This document shows positions 1-9,187 of a DNA stretch of 64,000 nucleotides, in pieces (the first letter of the stretch is position 1; each line of letters opens with the position of its first letter). The stretch is taken from contig NZ_LNUV01000006.1 in the NCBI RefSeq assembly GCF_001512285.1, positions 336,158 through 400,157 on the forward strand, written 5' to 3'. The position numbers were made by a program, and so were the translations under genes. The notes below the pieces were generated by a model. The model saw only the letters and a list, made by a program, of their open reading frames with translations, was not told where the DNA came from and did not search any database. This DNA comes from Arthrobacter sp. EpRS71 (GTDB lineage: Bacteria; Actinomycetota; Actinomycetes; Actinomycetales; Micrococcaceae).

Positions 1-442
1 TCATGCCCGTGTTCAGGTACTCCTCGGCGAGGGCCTGGATTTCCTTCAAGCCGCTCTCGGAGGAGATGGGCTGGGCGCCGGCCTTGGACATCTTGATCCC
101 GTTGTAGGCGGCGGGGTTGTGACTGGCTGTGAACGTTGCGCCGGCAGCGTTCAGGGCCCCGCAGGCGTAGTAGAGCTCATCGGTTGAGATGAGGTCCAGC
201 AACTGAACGTTCGCGCCACGTGTGGCTGCGCCGTTGGCAAACGCCTGGCTGAACTCAGGAGAGGAGGGACGCATATCGCCGCCAACCAGTACCGTCTCGC
301 CCTCCAAGCCAAGGACGTCAATGAAGGCAGCACCAACAGCCTCGACGATTTCGGCCGTAATGGTTTCGCCCACGATGCCCCGGACGTCGTACGCCTTGAA
401 GGAAGCCGAGAGGTCGAATGTCTTGTTCTGCTCGCTAGTCAC
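1..442 (-). CDS. manB: Phosphomannomutase/phosphoglucomutase, N-terminal part
   Basis: Partial gene running off the left edge; about 147 N-terminal residues are visible. The start is a GTG at 442 (reads MTSEQNKTFD). Near the N terminus is the FKAYDVRGIVGETI signature of bacterial phosphohexomutases, and further on TASHNPAAYNGIK, which carries the catalytic phosphoserine (TASHNP). The family interconverts hexose-1- and hexose-6-phosphates in the cytosol for nucleotide-sugar synthesis. Whether mannose or glucose is preferred cannot be judged without the C-terminal half. It is divergent from the helicase gene across about 120 bp. Confidence 0.88.
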   Translation of the reverse strand, partial: MTSEQNKTFDLSASFKAYDVRGIVGETITAEIVEAVGAAFIDVLGLEGETVLVGGDMRPSSPEFSQAFANGAATRGANVQLLDLISTDELYYACGALNAAGATFTASHNPAAYNGIKMSKAGAQPISSESGLKEIQALAEEYLNTGM

Positions 443-565
443 GGGCTCAATCCTACTGTGGCAACCCAGCGCGGGTTGAACTGAACGCCGGACCTGTGGA
501 TAGCGGTTGTCCACATAGCCGGGCGGCGGGTTCTGGCTGTCAGGGTCGGCTGGAATACTGGGTTG

Positions 566-2731
566 ATGGCCAACAACTCCCCAAACGCTGCCGTTTCCGT
601 GCAATCACCTACCCATCAGCAGGCTCTGGCATGCCTTCGTGAGTTGGTGGGCCACGCCGAAGCGCAGTTCCATGAAGGACAGTACGAAGCCATCGAAGCG
701 TTGGTGGACGCGAGCCGCCGGACCTTGGTGGTTCAGCGCACAGGTTGGGGAAAGTCAGCGGTTTACTTCGTGGCGTCATTGTTGCTGCGTAGGCGGGGCG
801 CCGGGCCAACGCTCATTGTGTCGCCGTTGCTTGCCCTTATGCGTGATCAAGTTGCCGCTGCGGCCCGGGCGGGGGTGCGGGCGGTCGCCATCAACTCCGC
901 CAACGCCCTGGAATGGGACACGGTCCTGGCCCAATTGGCCTCGGACGAGGTAGACGTCCTTCTGGTTTCCCCGGAACGGCTCACCAACCCCTCCTTCAGG
1001 GAGAACCAGCTCCCCGAGCTCATCCGTCGAACCGGGCTCCTGGTGATTGACGAGGCTCACTGTATTTCGGACTGGGGACACGATTTTCGCCCTGACTACC
1101 GCCGGATTGCGGACCTCATTGCCCAGTTGCCGGACTCTGTCCCTGTCCTGGCCACCACAGCCACCGCCAACTCCAGGGTGGTTCATGACATCGAGGAACA
1201 GCTGGGTGCGGGAGTGCTGACCATCCGTGGCGCGCTGGGCCGTGAGTCACTGCGACTCGGCGTTCTGACGCTGCCCGATTCCCGGGATCGGCTGGGGTGG
1301 CTTTTGACGCACCTCTCAGACATGCCCGGAAGTGGCATCATCTACACCCTCACAGTCTCGGCGGCGGAGGACACTGCGCGGCTTCTTTCGGAGGCCGGGC
1401 ACAACGTCCTGTCCTACACGGGACGGACGGACCCCGCCGACCGGGAGCGGGCGGAACAACTCCTCAAGGACAACCAGGTGAAAGCCCTTGTGGCCACATC
1501 GGCACTGGGTATGGGCTTTGACAAACCGGACCTGGGATTCGTGATCCACCTGGGTGCTCCGTCGTCTCCGGTTGCCTATTACCAGCAGGTAGGCCGTGCA
1601 GGCCGTGGAGCAGCCAACGCAGACGTGCTGCTGCTGCCGGGCTCCGAAGACCGCGAAATCTGGCAGTATTTCGCCACAGCATCCATGCCCTCGGCTGAGA
1701 AGGCCGACGCGGTGCTGAGCGTGCTGGGGGAGGCAGGGGCAGCTCTTTCCACTGTCGCCTTGGAGGCCCGCGTAGACCTTCGCCGCACACCGTTGGAGCT
1801 GCTCCTCAAAGTTCTGGCGGTTGATGGAGCCGTGGAACGTGTTGGGGGCGGTTGGCGATCCACCGGCACACCGTGGACCTACGATGCCGAGCGCTATGAG
1901 CGCATCGCCGAGGCCCGCGTGGATGAGCAGGACTCCATGGTGATCTACCAGGACACGGCCGGTTGCCGCATGGAGTTCATCACCTCCGTCCTGGATGACG
2001 AAACAGCAGCCGCTTGTGGACGCTGCGACAACTGCGCCGGGCGATGGTTCCCTGTGGATGTAGCGGCTTCGGCGGCAGATGCCGCGGGACAAACTCTTCG
2101 CCGCGCGGGCATCGCCGTTGAGCCGCGCCTGCAGTGGCCCAGCGGAATGGACAGGCTCGGAGTGGCGGTCAAGGGAAAGATCAAGCCGGATGAGAGTGTC
2201 TCCGAAGGGCGGGTCCTTGCCAGGCTCACCGACCTGGGTTGGGGTGGTGCCCTGAGGGAGCTGTTCGCCGCAGGGGCTCCGGACCGCGCCGTGGATCCTG
2301 CCATGCTGCAGGCCTGCGTCCAAGTCCTGCGTGAGTGGTCGGGGGCCGAAGGAGGAACACCGTGGAGCGGCGTTGGACGTCCAGCAGCGGTGGTCAGCAT
2401 CCCGTCCCGGAGCAAGCCCCAGTTGGTGGAGTCCTTGGCGCAGGGAATTGCCGGAATAGGACGGATGCCTTACCTGGGGCAGTTGCAACCGCACCACGGA
2501 GGGCCAACCGGTGCCCGTGGAGGCAACAGCGCCTACAGGCTGGCCGGCGTGTGGGACCGCCTCGTTGTTGGACCCGAGCTCGCTCAGGCGTTGGCGGGTA
2601 CGGGAGGGCAGCCCGTGTTGCTGGTGGACGACATCATTGACAGCCGCTGGACCATGACCGTATCTGCGCGGGCGTTGCGCCAAGCTGGTGTGGGCGCCGT
2701 TCTCCCACTGGGGCTGGCTCAGGCAGGCTAG
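566..2731 (+). CDS. recQ: RecQ-family ATP-dependent DNA helicase with C-terminal phosphoribosyltransferase-like segment
   Basis: Superfamily 2 helicase of 721 residues. Visible motifs are QRTGWGKSA (motif I, about residues 57-65), VIDEAHCISDWGHDFRPDYR (motif II plus the RecQ aromatic loop, about 160), a C-terminal helicase domain with QQVGRAGRG (motif VI), and a Cys-rich stretch (CGRCDNC, about 480) typical of the RecQ zinc-binding region. The last 80 or so residues contain QPVLLVDDIIDSRWTMT, which looks like the PRPP-binding loop of phosphoribosyltransferases. The ATG at 566 directly follows an in-frame TTG at 563. The likely role is DNA unwinding in repair; what the C-terminal segment does is unknown. 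Confidence 0.88.
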   Translation: MANNSPNAAVSVQSPTHQQALACLRELVGHAEAQFHEGQYEAIEALVDASRRTLVVQRTGWGKSAVYFVASLLLRRRGAGPTLIVSPLLALMRDQVAAAARAGVRAVAINSANALEWDTVLAQLASDEVDVLLVSPERLTNPSFRENQLPELIRRTGLLVIDEAHCISDWGHDFRPDYRRIADLIAQLPDSVPVLATTATANSRVVHDIEEQLGAGVLTIRGALGRESLRLGVLTLPDSRDRLGWLLTHLSDMPGSGIIYTLTVSAAEDTARLLSEAGHNVLSYTGRTDPADRERAEQLLKDNQVKALVATSALGMGFDKPDLGFVIHLGAPSSPVAYYQQVGRAGRGAANADVLLLPGSEDREIWQYFATASMPSAEKADAVLSVLGEAGAALSTVALEARVDLRRTPLELLLKVLAVDGAVERVGGGWRSTGTPWTYDAERYERIAEARVDEQDSMVIYQDTAGCRMEFITSVLDDETAAACGRCDNCAGRWFPVDVAASAADAAGQTLRRAGIAVEPRLQWPSGMDRLGVAVKGKIKPDESVSEGRVLARLTDLGWGGALRELFAAGAPDRAVDPAMLQACVQVLREWSGAEGGTPWSGVGRPAAVVSIPSRSKPQLVESLAQGIAGIGRMPYLGQLQPHHGGPTGARGGNSAYRLAGVWDRLVVGPELAQALAGTGGQPVLLVDDIIDSRWTMTVSARALRQAGVGAVLPLGLAQAG

Positions 2732-2906
2732 TACAGCTAAGGTCCAGGACGGCTGGGACCCAGGACGGACCTCACGGGCTGGCTGGACGGCGCACCCGCG
2801 GTAGATTTACGTCATGTTGTGATCGCTCCCACTCTGCGTCTATAGGATCGAGCAAACACGCCTGCTTCCCCGTCGCAGGCCACCAGCCAGAACTTGGACC
2901 GGAGCC

Positions 2907-4337
2907 ATGAGCACAAACCCCAGCGCCGCCGTCGAAACTTCCGACGAAACCAGGTGGCGGCCGCGGCTGGCCCTCTTGGTTGCGGCAACGTTCTTCATGG
3001 AGTTCCTCGACGGGACGATCCTCACCACGGCCATTCCCAGCATCGCCTCCGATTTCAGCGTGGCTCCGGCGGATATCAACATCACCATGACCGCTTACTT
3101 GGTGACGGTGGCCATGGGCATCCCGTTGAGCAGTTGGCTTGCCGAGAGGTTCGGTGCCCGCAGGATCTTCTGCCTGGCGATATCGGTGTTCACCATCGCA
3201 TCGTTGCTCTGTGCCATCAGTACGGACCTGACCATGCTGACACTGAGCCGAGTGGCCCAAGGGATGGGCGGAGCCATGATGGTTCCGGTAGGCACATTGG
3301 TGGTCCTGAGGGGCACCCCCAAATCAGAGCTCCTCCGTGCCACCGCGTATCTCGTTTGGCCCGGCCTCCTGGCACCGGTCCTGGCTCCGATGGTGGGCGG
3401 GGCGCTCACCACCTTCCTGTCGTGGCATTGGATCTTCATCATCAACGTCCCGCTGGGCCTTGCCGCCTTCATTGCTGCACTGCGGTTGGTGCCGCGAACA
3501 ACTTTTGACGCCGAGCGTCGCTTGGACTGGTTCGGGCTCCTTCTCACCACAGTGGGCGTGGGTGCTCTGGTCGTTGGCTTGGAAACTTTGGGCGGCCACG
3601 CGTCCAATGTGCTAGCCGTGATGGTGGTTGTTGGAGGCCTGCTGTCTTTGGCCGGTGCCATGTGGTGGATGAGGAAGGCGCGCGTCCCACTGTTCAATCT
3701 CAGCGTCTTTGGCACCAGAACTTTCAGGGCGACCTCTACGGGCGGTTTCATCTACCGGCTGACCATCAGTTCGGTTCCTTTCCTGCTGCCCTTGATGTTC
3801 CAGGACGGATTTGGCTGGGATCCCCTGAAAGCCGGGGTAATGGTTGCGGCCGTGTTCGTGGGAAACATTGGCATCAAGCCAGCCACTACGCCCCTCATCA
3901 GGCGCTTTGGATTCAAACCGGTGCTCGTCTTTGCCTCGTTTGCCTCCGCAGTGACCTTCGCTTTGTGCGCCTTCCTGGACGCCCAAACACCCGAGCCGCT
4001 GATCTTCGCCCTGCTGCTGTTCAGCGGTGCCTTCCGTTCCATCGGATTCTCCGCGTACGCCTCGGTGCAATATGCGGACATCGTTCCGTTGCAGTTGCCC
4101 TCGGCCAACGCGATCTCGGCAACGCTGGTCCAGTTGGCGGCCGCGGCGGGCATCGCGGTGGGTGCTCTGTTCCTGCGCCTTTTCGAGACCACGCAGGTGT
4201 TCGGGGCGGACCAGGTGTCGGCTTACAAAGGGGCGTTCATTGCCATGGCGGTCCTGATGCTGATCAGCACAGTGGACAGCCTGACTCTCCACCGTCACGC
4301 CGGGGCCGAGGTCAGCGGCGGAGCCAAACGCAGTTAA
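2907..4337 (+). CDS. MFS transporter, DHA2 (EmrB/QacA) type
   Basis: A 476-residue, very hydrophobic protein. The N-terminal helix carries FLDGTILTTAIPSIA, matching the first-helix motif of DHA2 drug:proton antiporters (LDxTIVNVALP). LAERFGARRIF fits MFS motif A between helices 2 and 3, and the length fits a 14-helix topology. The family exports hydrophobic drugs or metabolites across the cytoplasmic membrane using the proton gradient; the substrate cannot be read from sequence. It stands alone after a 175-bp gap with a GGAG-like site just before ATG 2907. No regulator gene is adjacent. Confidence 0.85.
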   Translation: MSTNPSAAVETSDETRWRPRLALLVAATFFMEFLDGTILTTAIPSIASDFSVAPADINITMTAYLVTVAMGIPLSSWLAERFGARRIFCLAISVFTIASLLCAISTDLTMLTLSRVAQGMGGAMMVPVGTLVVLRGTPKSELLRATAYLVWPGLLAPVLAPMVGGALTTFLSWHWIFIINVPLGLAAFIAALRLVPRTTFDAERRLDWFGLLLTTVGVGALVVGLETLGGHASNVLAVMVVVGGLLSLAGAMWWMRKARVPLFNLSVFGTRTFRATSTGGFIYRLTISSVPFLLPLMFQDGFGWDPLKAGVMVAAVFVGNIGIKPATTPLIRRFGFKPVLVFASFASAVTFALCAFLDAQTPEPLIFALLLFSGAFRSIGFSAYASVQYADIVPLQLPSANAISATLVQLAAAAGIAVGALFLRLFETTQVFGADQVSAYKGAFIAMAVLMLISTVDSLTLHRHAGAEVSGGAKRS

Positions 4338-4344
4338 ACGCAAA

Positions 4345-4370
4345 AGGTCCCGGTTCGAAAACCGGGACCT
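4345..4370 (-). terminator. Hairpin terminator of tRNA-Ser(GCT)
   Basis: Perfect 11-bp stem with a 4-nt loop (4345-4355 pairs with 4360-4370). On the minus strand it lies 6 nt past the tRNA 3' end and is followed by TTTTGCGTTT, fitting an intrinsic terminator. It may also stop readthrough from the upstream transporter gene on the plus strand. Confidence 0.75.
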
Positions 4371-4375
4371 GTTCG

Positions 4376-4463
4376 CGGAGACGGGGGGATTTGAACCCCC
4401 GGTGGAGTTGTGCCCCACACTTCATTAGCAGTGAAGCCCATTCGGCCGCTCTGGCACGTCTCC
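4376..4463 (-). tRNA. tRNA-Ser (anticodon GCT)
   Basis: An 88-nt class II tRNA. The acceptor stem GGAGACG pairs with CGTCTCC, the discriminator is G, the T-arm contains GGTTCAAATCC, and there is a long variable arm as expected for serine. The anticodon loop reads CTGCTAA, giving anticodon GCT for AGC/AGU codons. CCA is not encoded. A hairpin terminator follows immediately downstream. Confidence 0.95.
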
Positions 4464-4538
4464 CTTTGCTATTGCTAGCCCACCAAGGATACGCAGAACG
4501 TGCCTTCCAGCGCAAAACGCCTCGGCCCAGCTGCCCAT

Positions 4539-4598
4539 TTCGATGGTTCCCTGCCAGACATGCCGTGCGCGCGGCACTCTCAGCAGGGAACCATCGAA
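4539..4598. repeat. Compound palindrome (16-bp arms)
   Basis: Perfect inverted repeat, 4539-4554 (TTCGATGGTTCCCTGC) against 4583-4598, with a 28-nt centre containing a smaller stem (TGCCG at 4561-4565 with CGGCA at 4572-4576). It lies between tRNA-Ser and the 3' end of the peptidase gene. No T-tract follows on either strand, so a simple terminator is not the best reading. A REP-like element or mRNA 3'-end stabiliser is possible. Confidence 0.6.
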
Positions 4599-4639
4599 GC
4601 GGGCGCGGGCGCGGGAAGGGAAGGGCCCGGGCCGACGTG

Positions 4640-6865
4640 TCAGTTGCTCCCCGCCAGGGAACGCCAGAGGAAGTGGTTGCTCCTGGCCTGAAGCGCTGCC
4701 GCCTGCCTGTTATCCGATGCTCCCGCGTGTCCGCCTTCCAAGGCTTCATGGAACCAGACGTTCGGGATGCCCATGGCCTGCATGCGTGCTGCCATTTTGC
4801 GGGCTTGGACAGGGCCCACACGGTCGTCCGAGGTGGCAGTCCAAATGAAGGTCTCGGGGTATTCCACACCGTCGTGAAGCAGGTGGTACGGCGAGAAAGT
4901 GCGGATGAACTCCCATTGCACCGGCACATCGGGGTCACCATATTCGGCAATCCACGAGTAGCCTGCGGATAGCTTGGTGTAGCGGCGCATGTCCAGGAGC
5001 GGCACACCGCAGGACACGGCTCCGAACAATTCCGGGTACTGGGTCAGCATGTTGCCTACCAAGAGGCCGCCATTGGAACCTCCGACGCAACCGAGTCGAC
5101 GTCGGCTGGTGACACCTCGCGAAATGAGGTCCTTTGCCACTGCGGCGAAGTCCTCGTAAGCGCGGTGCCGGTTTTCCTGGAGTGCCGCACGGTGCCAGGA
5201 GGGACCGTATTCGCCGCCTCCGCGGATGTTCGCAACCACGTAGACGCCGCCTCGTGAGTGTGCGGCAGCGCCGTCGTCGGACGCTGCTCCGGTGGTGCGC
5301 CGCTCAAGCCAAGCCCGCCCGATGGTTCCGCTGTAGGCGGGTGTCCGGGAAATTTCGAAGCCGCCGTAGCCGGACAGCTGGGTGGGGTTCTGGCCGTCCA
5401 ACACCAGGTCCTTGGACGCCACCTGGAAGTAGGGAACTTTGGTGCCATCGGCGGACACGGCGAAGTGCTGCTGGACTTCGTAGTCGGATTCGTTGAAGAA
5501 CGACGGCGACCGCTTCACCTCGGCATGCCGGCTCGCCACGCCGGAGCCCCCGGAAGTGGACGCAAGAAGCGTCCCCCGGGTCAACGTCGTCGGCGTGGTG
5601 AAGCCTGTGGCCACCAGCCAGAAGTCGTTGCCCTCGGCGCCGGTGTCCTCGTCGTCCACAGCATAGGCATTGACGTCGTGAAGGGGAGGGCAAGCGTCCA
5701 GGACAGTGGATGCCCACACCCCGTCGGAGTCAACAACAGACGGGTCGAGTACGCGGATTTCGGAGGATACATCCCGCAGGAGGTTCAGCAGGAGGTGGTC
5801 CTTGGTCCAGCTCCAGGACTGCAAGGACGTGTGGGCATCCGGCGTGAACAGGACCAGCAGTGAACGGGACCCTGCCAGATATGAGTCGAAATCTGCGGCC
5901 AGCAAGGAACCTGCAGGGTACACAACGCCGGCAATATCCCAGTCCTTCTGCGGACGGAACAATAACCATTCCCGGTGGGCGCTGATGTTCACATCAGTGG
6001 GAACATCGATGACCTGCCAGGAGTCGTCGCGCAGCAGCGAGGTACTCCGGTTGTAGAAGTCGATGTAGTCCACGGCGAAGGTCCGTTCATAGCCCGGGGT
6101 GGAGTCGTGGGCCACCATGGCCAGCATGTGGTCCTCCGGAATGTCGAAGAGCCGTTCAGCGTCAGCAAGGGACTGGCCGCGGCGAAGCTTGACGCCGGTC
6201 CGCGCATAGGAGGAGGTTGTGGCAGGCAAGCCGTCGGCGGTGCTGGAGACGAGCAAAGTATCGGCATCCAGCCAGCTCACGTTGCCCTTGGCTGTGGGCA
6301 GGTCGAAGCCGCCCTCCACGAAGGTGCGGGTTTCGACGTCGAACTCGCGGTGGCGGTCAGCGTCGCCGCCGTCGGGGGAGAGCGAGACCATGGCCAGGCG
6401 GTATGCGGAACCGTCGGCAGGGCGGAGGAAACCGGCCCCGTGGAACACCCACTCGGTGCCTTCGGAGGCGGCGAGGGCGTCGATATCAAGCAGGACATCC
6501 CACTCCGGTTCCTCGGAGAGGTAGCTTTCCCACGTGGTGCGGCGCCAGAGTCCTTTGGGGTGTTCCTGGTCTTTCCAGAAGTTGTAGTAGAAATCGCCGC
6601 GCTTGTTGACCATGGCGATCCGGTCCGTGGAGTCGAGGACCTCCAGGATGCCGGCTTCGACGGCCTGGTACTCGGTGTCTTCCAGCAGGTCTTCGGTGCG
6701 TGCATTCTGCTCGCGGACCCATGCCAGCTGCTCTTCGCCGTGGATATCCTCGAGCCAAACGTTTTCATCCGTGGGCTCAGGCGCGACGTCCGCTGCATGG
6801 CGCGGGCCGGAAGCCGTTACGTCATTCTGGGGAGGTGGCGTCTGATCAGCTTCTGTGGTGGTCAT
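4640..6865 (-). CDS. S9-family prolyl oligopeptidase
   Basis: A 741-residue protein with an N-terminal propeller region and a C-terminal alpha/beta-hydrolase domain. The nucleophile elbow GGSNGG places the catalytic Ser near residue 597. TATSDDRVGP and LEGGHAGA near the C terminus supply the expected Asp and His. These are hallmarks of S9A oligopeptidases, which cleave short peptides after proline. I prefer ATG 6865 (MTTTEADQTP) over an in-frame start 12 codons upstream, which would extend further toward the divergent neighbour. No signal peptide is seen, so it is probably cytosolic. It is divergent from the FAD protein with a 60-bp gap. Confidence 0.9.
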   Translation of the reverse strand: MTTTEADQTPPPQNDVTASGPRHAADVAPEPTDENVWLEDIHGEEQLAWVREQNARTEDLLEDTEYQAVEAGILEVLDSTDRIAMVNKRGDFYYNFWKDQEHPKGLWRRTTWESYLSEEPEWDVLLDIDALAASEGTEWVFHGAGFLRPADGSAYRLAMVSLSPDGGDADRHREFDVETRTFVEGGFDLPTAKGNVSWLDADTLLVSSTADGLPATTSSYARTGVKLRRGQSLADAERLFDIPEDHMLAMVAHDSTPGYERTFAVDYIDFYNRSTSLLRDDSWQVIDVPTDVNISAHREWLLFRPQKDWDIAGVVYPAGSLLAADFDSYLAGSRSLLVLFTPDAHTSLQSWSWTKDHLLLNLLRDVSSEIRVLDPSVVDSDGVWASTVLDACPPLHDVNAYAVDDEDTGAEGNDFWLVATGFTTPTTLTRGTLLASTSGGSGVASRHAEVKRSPSFFNESDYEVQQHFAVSADGTKVPYFQVASKDLVLDGQNPTQLSGYGGFEISRTPAYSGTIGRAWLERRTTGAASDDGAAAHSRGGVYVVANIRGGGEYGPSWHRAALQENRHRAYEDFAAVAKDLISRGVTSRRRLGCVGGSNGGLLVGNMLTQYPELFGAVSCGVPLLDMRRYTKLSAGYSWIAEYGDPDVPVQWEFIRTFSPYHLLHDGVEYPETFIWTATSDDRVGPVQARKMAARMQAMGIPNVWFHEALEGGHAGASDNRQAAALQARSNHFLWRSLAGSN

Positions 6866-6925
6866 CGCCCCATCCAAGCAACACTGTTCAACAGTAAGCA
6901 AGTCACACAGAAGTTAGGCTGGAGC

Positions 6926-8863
6926 GTGGCTAAATCGCAAACCAACCGTGTTGCCCTGATTGGGGCCGGCCCCCGGGGCACCAGTGTCCTTGAGCGGTTG
7001 CTTGCGAATTGGGCTGCGGACAGCCAGCCAGGAAGCACACTTTGCGTCAATGTTGTGGATCCGTACCCGGCCGGTTCGGGCCACGTGTGGCAGCCGGAGC
7101 AGTCACGCCTGTTCCTGATGAACACCCAGTCGTTCTATCCCACCCTCATTCCTGAGGACCCCGAGCTCGCCCCTCCGCTCACGGGCGGTTCGTTCGATCA
7201 GTGGCGGGAGGCCCGTCGTTGTGATGGCGGGGGACTGAACGACGCCGAGAAAGCGGAGCTGGCCACGCTCGAATCGCATGACTTCCCCAGCCGTGCGCTG
7301 TATGGGCGCTACCTTCGCCAGACGTTGGATGGGCTGCTGAAACGGCTGCCCGACGGCGTCGAGGTCACCTTCCATCAGACACTTGCCGTTGCTGCGCGCC
7401 CGGTTGAAGACGGGTTCGACGTCGAACTCGCCAACGGCGCCACACTCACCGTCGGTTCCGTGGTCCTCGCGCTGGGCCACATCGAGTCCCGGCTTAATCC
7501 GGAGCAGCGGTCCTTCAAGAGCGCGGCGGAGGACCGGGGGCTGCTTTATTTCCCGCCTGCTCCGCCGGCAGACGTCGACTGGCAGGCTGTGCCGGACAAT
7601 GAGCCCGTGCTGGTCCGCGGCATGGGTTTGAACTTCTTTGACGTCATGGGCCAGTTGACGGAAGGTCGCGGCGGCAAGTTCGTTGAGGCTGGTTCGCCGG
7701 GCGCGGGTGTCTTGGAGTATCGGGCCTCGGGAAGGGAGCCGAGGATCATTGCTGCCTCTCGAAGGGGCACCCCCTATCGGGCAAAGGCGGGGTTGGCAGG
7801 CTATTACCCCAGCAGCATCACCATGCGCTACCTGACAGAAGCCGCGGTGGACAGGTTCCGCGCGGCCGGTATCCAGCCCGGTTTCGATCATGACCTCTGG
7901 CCGCTGCTGCACCGCGATGCCCTGTGGGCTTATTACTCCACGCTTGCCCGGTCCCAGCCAGCCTCGATTAAGGACCCCGCGCAGTTCCTCGCAGACCTTG
8001 AAGATGCGCTCCAACCGCATGCGCACACCACTGCGAACTGGGAAATCGGGGTGGGAAACCTCGTTGAAAAGCACGTTGTCGCTTCCCGCCGCTTGAATCT
8101 GCGGGGGCTCGCGGCACCGCTCGCGGGCCGGACGTTCGCGTCCCGGCGCGAACTGGACTCCGTTATCACGGCCTACCTTGATGATGATGCCCGCCGGTCA
8201 GCGCTGGGCGAGGCGGATCCCGTCAAGATGGCCATCGGCGCTCTCCACACTGGACGGGCCATCCTCAAATCGGTAGTGGCGGATGGCGGCATCACCGATG
8301 AGTCCTGGCTGGCAGGGTTGCGCGGCTGGTTCGAGTCCTTTGTTGAAGGGTTGGCCAGCGGCGCGCCCGCCCTGCGGTCGGAGCAGCTGGCCGCGTTGGC
8401 GCGTGCCGGCGTCGTGAGTTTTGTGGGCCCGGACCCGAAGTTCAGCGTGGACCGGGGTGCCAAAGTGTTCCGGGCGGTTTCGCCGTGGGTGCACGACTCC
8501 CCGGTTGAGGCCCGGACCCTCATCGAGGCGATGTCTCCGGCCAACAGGGTGGGCATCAACCTTTCGCCCCTGCTGGAACAACTCATGGCGGATGGTCTGG
8601 TGCGCACCAAAATCATGATGAGTGTTGAAGGGACGCCCATGCAGACCACTGGGCTGGACGTTGAACCACACCCGTACCGGCCCCTGGCGGCCAACGGATC
8701 GGTCACCGAGGGACTGTACGTGCTGGGCCTTCAACTCTCGGCTTCACAGTGGGGGACAGCCATTGCTGCGGAAGCGAAGCCGCGCACCGGCCCGGCTTAC
8801 GCGAGCGGACAGCGGACCCTGCGCGATGCGGACGAGATTGCCCGTAGCATTCTGGGCCGCTAA
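6926..8863 (+). CDS. FAD/NAD(P)-binding protein (NAD_binding_9-like)
   Basis: A 645-residue protein opening with a dinucleotide-binding fold, VALIGAGPRGTSVLERLL (GxGPRG near residue 11). FYPTLIPEDPE and a second Rossmann-like stretch around VLVRGMGLNFFDVMG follow. This resembles the large bacterial FAD-NAD(P)-binding family related to lysine/ornithine monooxygenases, most of which have unknown substrates. The GTG at 6926 is the first start after the divergent peptidase start. The open frame continues far upstream, but only as antisense of the peptidase. The Shine-Dalgarno sequence is poor (GGAG only 1 nt before GTG), so translation may be nearly leaderless. Confidence 0.8.
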   Translation: MAKSQTNRVALIGAGPRGTSVLERLLANWAADSQPGSTLCVNVVDPYPAGSGHVWQPEQSRLFLMNTQSFYPTLIPEDPELAPPLTGGSFDQWREARRCDGGGLNDAEKAELATLESHDFPSRALYGRYLRQTLDGLLKRLPDGVEVTFHQTLAVAARPVEDGFDVELANGATLTVGSVVLALGHIESRLNPEQRSFKSAAEDRGLLYFPPAPPADVDWQAVPDNEPVLVRGMGLNFFDVMGQLTEGRGGKFVEAGSPGAGVLEYRASGREPRIIAASRRGTPYRAKAGLAGYYPSSITMRYLTEAAVDRFRAAGIQPGFDHDLWPLLHRDALWAYYSTLARSQPASIKDPAQFLADLEDALQPHAHTTANWEIGVGNLVEKHVVASRRLNLRGLAAPLAGRTFASRRELDSVITAYLDDDARRSALGEADPVKMAIGALHTGRAILKSVVADGGITDESWLAGLRGWFESFVEGLASGAPALRSEQLAALARAGVVSFVGPDPKFSVDRGAKVFRAVSPWVHDSPVEARTLIEAMSPANRVGINLSPLLEQLMADGLVRTKIMMSVEGTPMQTTGLDVEPHPYRPLAANGSVTEGLYVLGLQLSASQWGTAIAAEAKPRTGPAYASGQRTLRDADEIARSILGR

Positions 8864-8944
8864 CGGCGCCAGCTTGCGGGTACTTCCGCTCTTCGCTAGG
8901 GTGTGAGCTGCATCACCGAATAGATGGTGCGCGCTTTTGATCTG

Positions 8945-9142
8945 CGGCGGGAGAGTCCTGCCGGTACATCCCGTCAGGCGCCGTAGGAGCAAACCCTCCC
9001 CAGGAATCTCTCAGGCCCATGTACCGCCGCGGCGAGGCAACTCTGGAAAGCAGTCCGGTCACCGGGCTCACCGAAGGTGCAAGCGGTCCTGCCCTGCAGG
9101 GCCGCGGAAACTCTCAGGTCCACGTACAGAGCGGGGAGGAAC
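8945..9142 (+). promoter_or_regulatory. Tandem glycine riboswitch
   Basis: Two consecutive glycine-aptamer patterns are visible. Aptamer 1 (about 8945-9053) has GGGAGAGTCC, CGCCGTAGGAGCAA, GGAATCTCTCAGGC and GGCAACTCTGGAAAGC. Aptamer 2 (about 9054-9142) has TCACCGAAGGTGCAAG, GGAAACTCTCAGGTCC and GTACAGAGCGGGGAGG. These are the conserved elements of the gcvT-type riboswitch. The next gene is a CycA-like amino-acid permease, so glycine-dependent control of uptake is the obvious reading. The expression platform lies in about 45 nt between aptamer 2 and the permease start. I see no clear terminator there, so translational control is possible. Confidence 0.92.
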
Positions 9143-9187
9143 CCGAATCAATGTGGCACCCTGTGCCGCCTGAACGATGGAGTTCCT

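Noticed and set aside
1316..2683. 455-residue minus-strand open frame
   Set aside because: Antisense of the helicase gene, which has all its motifs.
5975..6925. Long open extension upstream of the FAD/NAD(P)-binding protein
   Set aside because: It is antisense to the S9 peptidase gene; the FAD domain begins at 6926 and the extension lacks homology-like motifs.
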